Origin: Micropterus salmoides
Lineage: Eukaryota; Chordata; Actinopteri; Centrarchiformes; Centrarchidae
Assembly: GCF_014851395.1 (NCBI RefSeq)
Contig: NW_024041484.1
Coordinates: 248,001-312,000, forward strand
Length of the DNA stretch: 64,000 nucleotides
Direction of reading: 5' to 3'
The notes beneath the pieces were generated by a model, which saw nothing but the letters and a program-made list of their open reading frames with translations, searched no databases and was not told the DNA's origin. The position numbers and the translations under genes were made by a program. This document shows positions 51,501-63,500 of this stretch, in pieces (within the stretch, counting starts at the first letter, position 1; the number at the start of each line of letters is the position of its first letter).

Positions 51501-54500
51501 GGACTAAGTCAGGCATGCCTACATGTATGGAATCTCAGCTGGGATTAAATTAAATGAGAAAAGTTGATGTACAGGAGAAACATATCTGACATCAATACAG
51601 AATGCCTGACAGCCTTACTGCATAATATTACACTAAATTATTTTAGTTTGAATTGTCACCTCAGACATTTCCTCAATAAATTGATGCAAAAAAAATCACC
51701 AGAATGCAGGAAGTGTTTAAAGCCCAAATTTTTCAGGGGGAGGGACCCCCCCTTGTAAATATTATCAGTGTTAATTATTATCAGAAAATGAGACAGATGT
51801 TAGAGTTACTGTGTAGAGGTCATTTACTATTGCTTTACAGATGTACTTTGGGCAGGCGGCAACGGGTGGTGGGGGGTGAAAACAGGTGAAAACATGAAAG
51901 ATTTCTGGGCTGGGCTAAGCCCCCAATGTTTCAATAGCCTGGAAACGCCCCTGGTTCAACTGTATGTATACATATACAATTTTAGATCATTAATTAAGTT
52001 AAATAGTGTCCAGTTTAAATGTATTCTGATGAACACATTTATAATATAATGGGCAGCCACTGAGCGGTTACTGCTGAGGGTACATCTGACAGTAAGGTTG
52101 GGAGTCAATGCTTTCAATCATTTGCAATGAAATGAACTGAATCAAGCTCACCTGAACTGAAATGTGTTGGTGAAACTGATGTGTACTTTTCGTCCCTAAC
52201 CTGAACCCTAACCCTGACACTCCCCACAGTATGGTTATCCACCTGACCGGCGATCCATCGCAGCCGGTGTCCCTCCTCAGACCATCACCCAGCAGTCCCT
52301 GCAAGGCAAGACAGTGAGTGTTACAGTGCACCCCCTCTCCCCCCACACACTTCATACTGTGAGATTCAATCCACTGACCCTCTGCTTTCAGTAAACTCTT
52401 ACGAACGGTGAAAAGAATTGTGAGAACATTACACAAATAAAAAAACAGCCTCTTCTGTCCATAGTGTACATTCACACACGTCTCACACGTCTCAGTGATG
52501 TTTTGTTCTCAGCAGCCTCTTGTTTTGGGTTTTTCCCGCTTGTCTTAGCAGGTAATTATATATTAACAACCCATACAGACACACACAGTGCAGCAGCACA
52601 AGTAAAACTGCCTTTGCTCTTAAATTGAAGTAATGACAATCAAGGGGAGGAGTGGTGTTTCTGTTGGAAGCGAGCTGTGAATAATATTGTGATTGCTTGA
52701 CAGCAGTTGAGTGCCTCTGCAGTGATGAGTCATTTTGCACAGGGCTTTTGCAGTGCACTGTTTTGTTCGTGACACTGAAATAAAGGACACAGTAAGCATA
52801 TCACTCCTTTATTTCCGTGTCACGAGTGATATGCTGTGTGTATGGCTGTGTGTGAGACCTACCTGTGTTTGTATTTGTGTCTATAGGTTTGTGTGGTCAA
52901 TGAAAGGCTACCCCATTTTCAGGAACATTTTCTCTCCGGTTAACATACTGAATGTTTTCCAGGTGTATTTAATGGCCAGGCTCACTCAGCCTTGTGTCAA
53001 ATGTAGGGGCATTTTCAGATTTGAAAGATTGTAGCAGATGCTTTCTGGGTAATAGTGCACACAGGGAAATGGCCTGGGTGTCACATCTGTTCAGCCCTAT
53101 CCCTGTTTCAAGCAGTTATCAGAGATACAGTAAAAGGTAAAGGTTCTGGCTGTTGGCTGTATTTTCTTCAGGCGGTTTGGAGAAAAGTGCACTTACCTTT
53201 AAGCAGCAATACTATATAAAGTTTCTGGTCTCTTGGGGGCAACACAACAAGCTGTAAACACACCCTCTGACGTTGTCACCTAATACAGTTGCGGGCTGTG
53301 AAACCAAAACAAAGAGGCTAAAAAACACAATCGAGATGCGAGTGGGGTGATCATTTTCTCACATTACACACACTCATTTGAGTCATTGTTAATATAAAAA
53401 TATTGAAAGATGCAGCTTAAAGCTGCCCCACTTGTCGAACTGGCCAGCACCAAATGGCAGAAAGATAACGTAGAGATAGAGTTGGTGCTAATGTTGTGTT
53501 GGATCTGCTGGATGTGTGAACAGGCAATTGTTTGCTAACATGTTAGTCATTTTATTTTATTTTATTTTATTTATTTTTTTTTACTGGACAATTTATCAGC
53601 TGTGGAAGTATTTCTTCTGCTCTTAAATGCCACCGGAGTCACTGCATCACATTTCAGCCGGTGGGCCGGTGTTGTTGATGTGGTCATTGTGGCAACTGTT
53701 CTCTCCTCTGTGTGTTGCTCTGTGCAGCCTGAGGAGCTGACCCTGCTGCTGATCAAGCTCCGCCGGCAGCAGGCGGAGCTCAACAGCCTGCGGGAACATA
53801 CAGTAGCTCAGCTAATGGCCCTGGGTATTGAGGGGCCCAACGCTAAGGTCAGCCCTGAGAATATACAGAATGTGTGTGTGCATGAAGGCATTTGTGCTTT
53901 CCCAACCAGCAGTCAAAATCCCATACTGTGTGTGTTTGTGTGTGTCCTCAAGGGAGGAGAGGTTCCTGGCATAAGACTGTTAGTTTACTCCAAATGAAAT
54001 AACTTTTGGTGTATTCTGAAAGAATTTCTGAGCATGTTTGATCGATTGCTGTTGATGTTGTCTTTTGTCACATTTTAATGTCAAACCTGTTTGAACACCC
54101 CAAATACAATTTAATTTTGGAGTACTGTTCTGGCATGTGGACGCAGGCTAGTGGTGGTGTAGCTGTGTGGGGCATCGATGCGTGGATTTTTGGGCTTTCT
54201 TTTGCACCAGTGTGTGTGTGTTTGCATGGGAACAGTACTCCTGTCCATGCATGTCAGCTTGAGGTCTCAGCAGTTGTGAGCCAGGAGAGCACGGATGCAT
54301 CGGAGCCGATGCATCAAACAACATGGCATCCGTTGTCTCCTTTATGCTTGGTGTACGTAGTGAATGCTGGCTTGAAAACATCAGTGGGCTGTGTTTTATA
54401 TGCGTTGTTGTATAAACCTAACTAACTTATTGGAATGTTATAATGCATGTGCAATAGGTGTCAGCATGTCTAGCATAAAACATTTTCAAAATTGTTATGC

Positions 54501-57500
54501 AATGTTGTCAAGTTTTCTAAATGTTATGATTCGTATTGAATATCGAATATGTGTGCTGACTAGTGACCTCTTAACAATCTGCATCTGCTTAACAATGTGT
54601 TAAGAGCTGACCAATATAATATATGGATATAAAAGTAGATGCTGTATCATTTGGGATTTTTGGAGATGGTTATATGGTGATCTGATTTCTTGTGTCTTAT
54701 AGGCTGCTTTACTGTAAACTCATCTATTTAGGCTGCTCCAGCTAAGTGAAGTGAGCAGTGACTCTTTCAAACATTTTTTCATATCCACATTAATAGTGGG
54801 ATTTTCTTGGCTGTAAGTATCTTCCAGCCCCCCAAGTACTGCAAGTATTGTGAACAAAATACCTCAGTAGGAAGACAGAATGCAGCTGCATCTTCTCGCA
54901 GTGCTGCGTGACTGTAGATAAAGTCATGACCCTTTTTATTCCACTATTATTATTATCAGTGACATCTAATAGTCTTGCAATGCTGGACATGCACTTTTTG
55001 CATCCTATGTGGCAGCTTTGTTTATCCCTATCACAGAACTCTGGTTGATTTTAGATGAATCTGCCAAACCCTGTTTTTTACCGTTCAATGCCAACCCTTT
55101 GAAAAAACTTTTGTTCTACAATATATGTGCATGGCAACAAGAATATATAAATATATATATATTGTTAGGGAAAGATTGTGGTTATGTCAATCAAACTTTG
55201 GGTAAGGTTAGTCAAATGAACAAATTCTCACTAAAAAATAAATATACAATGATACATAATTAAATATGCCTTTGAAATGATCATCACATTTTCCTCCTGC
55301 CTTCTCTTTTTGTTGAAATGTGTCTTTGGCTCCCTTCTCCTTCCCTTCCTCTGCCCTCTCTCCTTCTCCTGTCTGCCTCTGTCCATCTCTACCAAACATG
55401 GCCTTACTTTTCCTGCTTCCTCTCTTCCTTCTCCTGTGGCTATTGCAGACTGATGTTCTTTCCCATCACCTCCAGAGGAACCTTATTTACCTGGACAACC
55501 AGGTGAGGACTTGCTAGCTTACTCCTGTCTGTCTCCCTCTCCAGATGCTGCTAAGCAAATAAAACATTTGAACAACATTTGAATCAAAGATCTTTTTACC
55601 CATTTTCACTTAGAGGAAACTAACATTTACTTACAGCATACATGCATGTACATTTATGAGAATCTCTGCTCATGGCTTCTTCTTCTTCTCTATTTCTTGT
55701 TCATCCTATTTTCTTGAACTCTCTGCCTGTGTAGTCCTTTTATCTGAATAAACTGTTTACTGATCTTGAAACTTCAAATTGCTAACCATGCAGCGGTAAC
55801 GCTCAAGCTACTCTTTAGCGTTACCGCTGCAGGGTTAGCTCTTCTTCCCAGTTTGAGCACTTTCTAAAGTACTTGCTAAAGGCCTGTCTTTTTTCTGTGT
55901 TGACCTTTCCAGTTCCAGCCTGGGTAGGCAGTTTATTTCAGCAGCATGTTTTGTTATATATGTTGAAATTCTCTTTACATCCCGACAGCAATCAATAAAT
56001 CATATGCTCAGACACAAAGATGAAAAATGTATGTCTCTGTTGATGTTGCAGGACTGTAATAGGCACAGCCAATCATTTCATTCGGTCCAACTGAAATGAT
56101 TGGCTGGGCTACTTACCTGCCTAACTGCCTACCTGCCTACTTGTTACCTGCTGCACTCTGCCCTGCACTCACTGCACATGAAAATGTGTTTTAGTGGAGT
56201 GGCATTAGAGAGAGGCCTGAAGGGAGGGGGTGGGATTTTCTTTGTTGGTGGATACTTTCAGAATCAAGCTGTCTCTTGCTGGTTTCTCAACTGTCACCTA
56301 CCCCAGCTCTAAGGTACAGGACCATACTGGTTACAGCATAACACAACATGTCACATGGTGACAACAGTGCACACTTCTGACCACACAAAACAAGCTGCAG
56401 ATTTCATGTTGATTGTCATAGCGTACTGAAAAGTGATGAAACCAATGGCTGTCTGGAAGGCAGTAATGCTGTTGTAATTACAAAGCCTTCATATTTGCAC
56501 ACTGCTTGGAGATGTGTTAAATCACTCACAGCCTTATTTGTATGTACCCAACTGCAGCAACACTCAACCTCTTTGATTGTCTGCAAATGTCAGCCTTGTA
56601 CTTTCAAGCCAAGAACAGTTCAGACATCAAAGGAAATTTTATAGGAAGCTAAGATAATTTGGGCCAATATGTTTAAGTTGACTGTGGTGTACAGCCACTG
56701 GTTGAACAAGTATGTATCTGCCCCCACTCTTAGTGGCACTGATGATAGAAATAATATGGATGTTTCCACTGGAATCTCACTAACATTGTACCGCAGCATG
56801 CTCAGGCTTCCGGGCTAATTGCAAGAAAAACATAACCTGTGACAGTTTACAGTCTAAATGAGTTGTTTCAATTTGGCCTTTAGGTTAGAACTAGCCTTCC
56901 CACAGTTCCTGCATTATTGAATATGACTGCTCAGCTCTGAAAAGGCAACATGCTTCAGGGAGCGACTATCCTCGCACAGGCTTTGGAGGAGCAAGTGGCT
57001 AGCAGTTTGGATGCTAATTGAAAAAATTAAAAAAATCCATATTCAATATATTCACTGCCTGTTTATTCTAAATCACATGTACTATCATTTTCCAAAACCT
57101 TTTCTTAAATAAATATTGTCCCAACTTCCTGTCAGTCTTTTATTTAAATTCCTGTATGTATATTTGGAGAGTCACCCTTCAGAGACCTGAAGGTAAACAA
57201 CTGTTATATTACAATGTTGGTCTTGTTTTTGCAGCTCTGCCATTTGCCATTTGTTGTGACAACACTATACCTACCAATGTAACTGCTGACCATGGCAATA
57301 TGACTAAAAAGAGGTCTGACAGGTCAAGAAACACAAACAGTTAGACAATCATACCTTGTTTGTAAACATGCAGTCATACAGTAACTCTTCATCCTGCAGG
57401 ACCACACACTTTAACAGTGGGTGGTAATACCATTGAAGCATAACCACACCTTAAAGATGTTATTTTAAAATGAATTTGAGTGGATGTATCTATGTCAAAC

Positions 57501-60500
57501 ATATTTTTCTAGTCTCATTATAAAGGTCTTGACTGGTTGAATATTTTTGGAAATGGACCTGTGGACCTGAAGACAGTCCTATGGCAGATCAACAGTACAC
57601 TACCCAACCTATTTAGGCTTGAAAATGTGGACCTGGCCCATCTTGGGTCTTTGCGATATTTCATTTACTAGAAACCAAGTGGATCCGTGAAGACCTGTAG
57701 TTCATTGTGTACTGGAACGAACTTAAACCTGTTGCTGCCTGCATGGTAAATATGTTTAAGAATGTGAAACAAATAGTGCGCTTTGGAAAATGTTCGATAT
57801 AAAGGTATTTGTAATAAGTTAACTGATGAAAAACACAGGAATGGTGCTTAAACATATGCTAAAACACTTCAATAAAATGTTGCCTTTCCAAGCTGATGTC
57901 CACTGCTTGCTGCCAGCCACAATGGTGAATTCCAATAGAAATGTTGGAAAAAACATGTCCAAAGCTGAGACGATTAGGGTTAAGGGCTGGGGTTGATCAT
58001 TAAGCTAGAGAACAGTAAACTGTCCATTACACAGTAGTGTTTATCCTGGGGTTTCTCCTGTTTAGAGAGAGGAAACGCATTCCAGCTCGTAGACATCAGT
58101 CATTGAGCAGTGGCTAATCCTTCAAGCAACATGTACTGCTGTGTTATTACACCACTGTATCCTCTTTCTCCTTGGCGCTCTGCTAGACGAAGGAGAATGA
58201 GCCTCTTATCTTCATGATTCACACTATGATCGAGAACTCTGCACCGAGGCCTCAACTCTACCAGCAAGTAAGGTCTTTGGCAGCTTCTGGCTTGAGTCAA
58301 AACAGTCCGTTTGTCTTCTGACATTCTTTTGTTGGGTCAAAATCTCGTGGCGTCATGGAAAATTCACCCATTGTTTGTAATTTAACATTTTAAATTAAAA
58401 CACCAAAATGCGAGTTTTGAGGTTTGCTTAACTTTCTAGTACATCTCAGTGTACTTAGATCTGAAAGAAAATATGTAGATTTGCAACAACTATCATACAC
58501 TTCAGTAAGATTGGGGGTTGTTTTCCCAAAATGAATGTCTCTGTTGTTTCTAAATTAACTCTTTAATTTTAACTTGACTGATGTGGATCAGACTCAAACC
58601 AGAACGTTGCCCTGTATCCACGTCTTCCCCTTCACCATTGACCTCTGGTTTCACCACTCTGGATGCAGCCAGTCCATTCATCAACCAGCAAACATTCCCA
58701 GATGTCATCAGAGCATTATTTAGTGTATATGAAGTTGTTGTTTGGTTCCTACACATCTCATTTCACTGCTTCTTTTGACGCTGTTAGTAGTGACCTGAAG
58801 CGAGCATGGCTTGTGGTGTATTGCTACATAGCCATGGATTTCTCCTTTCACCGTCTGTCTTGATATAGAACTGAAATGCTTGCACTGTTTGTATGTGTTT
58901 GTCTTAAAGTCTGTTTTTCAGATGTTCTGTGGTAATGTTTTTCAGTATATAAATTAATAGTTCAACATTTTAGGAAATGCTGATTTGCTTTCTGGACGAG
59001 AGTGACAGTGAGTCTGGACATGGTTAGCCTTGCTTAGCATAAAGACTGAAAGCAGAGGAAAACATCTACCAAGTTTAAAAAATATGCCCTCTAAGGCTCA
59101 CTAATGAATGCTGGCCACACACTAGAGGACACTCGCGGGGTGTTCCCGATCCAAGGCTGGTCGGAACAGATTGTCAGCTCAAATGATCCTGTAGTGTGAG
59201 AGGTTTACAGAAGTAATCCCAAATTGTAAAGTAAAGAAAGGAACAGCGATGGAATATTGATCAGAAACCCACAACAGCCAAAGTGAGCTGACTGGGAAGT
59301 ATCACCAAAGTGTTGTGTATTTGCTCATGCTATAAAATATCTAAAACCATGCTGATTCCATCTTCTCAGCCACAAGTTCATCTACAGTTTTATTTTCTTT
59401 TTTAGTTTTTAGTGTAAAGGATTGTTGTTCAACATGTAACTGCCCATGAAGCTATCATTTTTACAGAGTAAACAAAGAAGAATGTTAGTCAGTGAGCTTT
59501 AGAGGTGTTGGCAGGTGTATCTTTAAACTTTGAACAGAATCTTTATGCTAAGCTAGGCTAACTAGCTCTGTGGAAGTATATTGATGACAAAAGATTTGAG
59601 CGAGAACAAAACTGATTCTGAGTCTGCAAGTCGACCTCTGAGAGAGCAGAATCAGATGTGACCGTGTAGTGCTGATTATGCACGTGCTTGTTTTGCTCTG
59701 TTAGTTTCCTCCAGCTGTTTTGGCAGGCTCTAAGCACTTGAGGTCGCTTGCCAGCCATTTTTGACTTGCAAGCTGCAACAGGACACACCCACATCCGGGT
59801 CTACACAAGCTGTGAAATATATTGCTCCTCTTTTTACCATCTGACTATTTAAGACATGTGATTTACATGTTATCTGCCTTAATGCTGCTTCTGGAGTCCC
59901 TCTGTGAGGGTTTGAACTGCGTCTCTCAGCTGTATTACCTGGAACAAAGTTGTCCATAAAATTGTGTTCCATAAAAATGTCGGGGCTAGACTACTGTAAC
60001 AGCTGGTCCCAGATGTCATTACTCTGGGACCACTAAAAATCTGCCTCAGTCTGCCCTCATCTATTACCTTTTCTCTCTTCTCATCAGTCGCCCCAGTGTA
60101 CTTTGTGTTCATGCTGTGTAAGACAGCAGTTATATTACATAACACTGTTGCTTTAACAGTAGTTTTAAGTCAGTGATTTGCGCGTGGAGGTGCACTGAAT
60201 GCACTGTAGCTGTGGAGACTGAAAGCAGGTTATAGAGATGCAAGAGATTATGTAGGTTTGGTTTCAGAGGCAGAGGGACACGCTGGCATCAGCCAACCAA
60301 AAACCAGAAAGAAAAAACAACGCAAAACCCCATTTTTGAACTTTCTTTTATATGGCATTCATTAGTGTAACACAGGCAGGACGTAGTAGTGTCTATACTC
60401 TGGGTGCACGCAAGTTTTATTTCTAAAACTTGGAAAATTAGGCAAACTAGACTGACTAATACATTTCATGCATGCAAAGTATGAAGGCATACAGAATGTA

Positions 60501-63500
60501 CAATTTATGTTTTCCCTTTAATTTGTGTATTTGGTCTCACACCTATTTACACTAATAGTCTGAAATTGATGGTCTGCCTTGTAAGCCCGTTTGGGCTGGC
60601 CATCTACTGTTGTAAAATACTGCATAAGTAGATTTGTGCTGTTGGACATAATTTAGTCCTTCTAAATGTCACTATTTTTTATCACTATTTAGTTATACAT
60701 ATTTTACAGTATAATGTTATGATGGTCAATGTGAGAATTTATCAACAGTCAGGGAACAGTCATATGAAAATCTGCAGGCAGCAGCAGTGCCACCAACAAT
60801 ACAAGCAGCAAAAATCAAAGTGTGTCTTAAAATGTGTCTAAATGCATGATCACCAAAACCTGAGGTTAGGTGAGGTTACAAGAACGTGCATCGGGCACAC
60901 AACACTGCCCCCAGATGACATGGGAAGTTTTTAGGGAGTCCTGTCTAAAATAAGAGTTGGCCTTCATGTCTGTATTATGATCACACAAACCCTGAACATT
61001 AGATGTAGTTTTATTGATAGAGAAGTGAGATTGAGACAGCGCTGTACCTACACCTCTAACCACCAGCCACTAAAGTCAGTAAAGATGGAATAGGACTGAA
61101 ATATAATTGTCTCAGGACCACTGTCTTTTCTGCATTGATTACGTTGATTGATGGATTCTAGTGTCTTTATTAAAATAAGTAATCTACAGCCAAAAAAATG
61201 TATTATTTTTTTCACCCAGAAAACATGCAGTGGAGCGTGAGCAGTTTTTAAATGTGTGTGTGTCTGCAGAATACTTTACCAATCACAGGTCAGCCTCTAT
61301 GTGGTTGTGCATCACCATTTGTATCTTTTTATTATACCATTGTTTTATTTTCTGTTTACAGAGATTTAAGTGAGTAAAACAGACTGAAACTGTAAAAATG
61401 GAGGTGAATGCACACATGTCCTCCCAGTTCCAGTCACCATTTGATTAATACGTATATTAGCTTGGGACTTCATTTTATCTTTATTAGTGCGTCTGCCCTC
61501 TCAGGCTACACCTCCACATGTCTTTCTCTACATACTTCCCTAATATTCAGCCACAGTATCCCTGGTAACACCTGGGTGAACAGCTTCAAGGGAAAGGAAC
61601 CGGATTAGTGAATCCCTTAATAAGCTCATCCCTTAATAAGCTCATCCCTTTATCCCCTCATTCCCTGTTATAGAATGAACAGTTTCTACTTCAAATCTGC
61701 AGCATTTGGGGAAAATGACTTTAAGCCTTAATAAAAGACACTATCTCTTTGGTTAACCCACATCTTGACTGACTGCATTCTCTATGCATTGGGAACAAAT
61801 TAATAAAAAAAAACCTACATAATGGAAAGTAGCATTTTGGACGAGAACTTTTCATGGCTGGAGCTCTCACTCAGCTCTCCACCTAACAGACGTGTTGTTG
61901 TCGCCCCCTGCTGTCCGTCTCTGACTGTGCCTCCTTGTTTCAGATCAGCCCAGACGAACACAAAGATAGCTCCTTCATCCAGCGCACAGAGGAGGCCGAC
62001 ATAGACGTAAGACAAGCAGAGCTTTCAGTGAAATTAACAATAAGTTAGATAAGTAAAAAGAGAGTTTAGTTGGTGTGTGTTCGTGTGTGTCAGACCAAGC
62101 TGAGCAGACTGTGTGAGCAGGACAAGGCGGTGAGGATGCAGGAGGAGAAACTGCAGCAGCTACACAGAGAGAAGGTACAGCTGTCAGAGTGTGTATTTGT
62201 ATTTGTGTCTTTGTGTAGACTCATATGTACAATAAGTGTTTGTGTGTTGTGTGCAGCACACTCTCGAGACAGCCCTGCTGTCTGCCAGTCAGGAGCTGAG
62301 TGAACAGAGCGGCTCGAGCGGTGCAGCCAATCAGAGCCTGGTCCAGCAGAGAGACGTGCTGCAGAACGGCCTGCTCAGCACCTGCAGAGAGCTGGCCAGA
62401 GTCAACACTGTGAGCACACCAATACACACTTCCACACACACACATCACTGCAGGAATCCTGAACACAAGTGCAGACCAAGGAACTGCTCCTGGGTCTGTA
62501 TTCATGTATGGTGATTTAGGCCTGTCACAGCTGACAGCTTCAGCAATAACAGGTCGAACTTTGCTCTAATGCCAGAGTCAGACTGCACAATGTCAGTGTC
62601 ATAATGACTGATGTACTGTTTCAAAACAAACAAGCCCATTTTTAAAGAATAGTTTTTCTGTTTTTTTCTGTTCAACTAGTGATTGGCTATAGTTTAGGTC
62701 TCCAGGGAGAAATTAGGCTCAGAAGGTCTAGAACACTGAGACTCTCCTTTGTCCAGCCACATACACATTCTTGTTGAAAATCTGAGGATGTACAGACACC
62801 CAAATCATTTCAAGTAGCGTGTAACTTATTTCTCATGCAGCAGAATATAAGAGGAATGGGAAGAAGGAGTGATGTAGAATTTCTTTTGGGAACACATTTT
62901 TGGGCACATGCACACACATACAGTCCCATGACCCTACTTTCGGCTGGTGTCCTGGTTTCAGGAGTTGGAGCGCTCCTGGAGGGAGTACGACAGGTTGGGG
63001 GCAGATGTCACTCTGGCCAAGTCCAACCTGCTGGAGCAGTTGGAGGCCCTGGGCAGCCCTCAGGTAACACACACTCACACACTCACACTCTCACATGCTT
63101 TCTGGGGCGATCAAGCTTTTAACAGCATGCCCTTTTGTATGTTTTGTGTGTGTGTGTGTGTGTGTTTGTGTCCTCAGACAGAGCCTCCAAGCCAGCGGCA
63201 CATCCAGATCCAGAAGGAGCTGTGGAGGATTCAGGATGTGATGGAGGCTTTGGCCAAAAATAAACCACAGCGGAGCACAGACAACAGTGAGAGTCTTGAA
63301 TAACACTTAAATTAGGTTCATTATATTCATCTGATGTGATTTACACTGAGGAGGGATGTGATGCAGCTTAAAAGGACACATGGTTTGAGTACAGACAACA
63401 GATGCTTTCTCACTTGTCCTCTGTTATGGAGAATGCTACAGTCCTAATCCTCTGCTTTCCACATTCCCCTTGTTCAGCAGCTTTTCCTGATTCCAAACCA

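Larger units (their letters stand above)
47469..52229 (+). other. plekha5: intron 7 (4.8 kb)
   Basis: Holds an (AAT)n tract (47498-47523), a (TA)n(TG)n tract (48548-48598), the mariner element (49262-50118) and two related G-rich repeat copies (51330-51420, 51660-51770). The rest, including 47600-48500, 48610-49255 and 50130-51320, shows nothing I can name. Confidence 0.75.
55503..58186 (+). other. plekha5: intron 10 (2.7 kb) with two hairpins
   Basis: Contains two near-perfect short inverted repeats at 55781-55839 and 56066-56106, described separately. From 56110 to 58186 I see nothing recognisable beyond AT-rich sequence. Confidence 0.75.

Noticed and set aside
52200..52218. Telomere-like aaccctaaccct just before exon 8, and gggttagggtt near 8938
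   Set aside because: Only about two units each; too short to indicate an internal telomere and likely chance.
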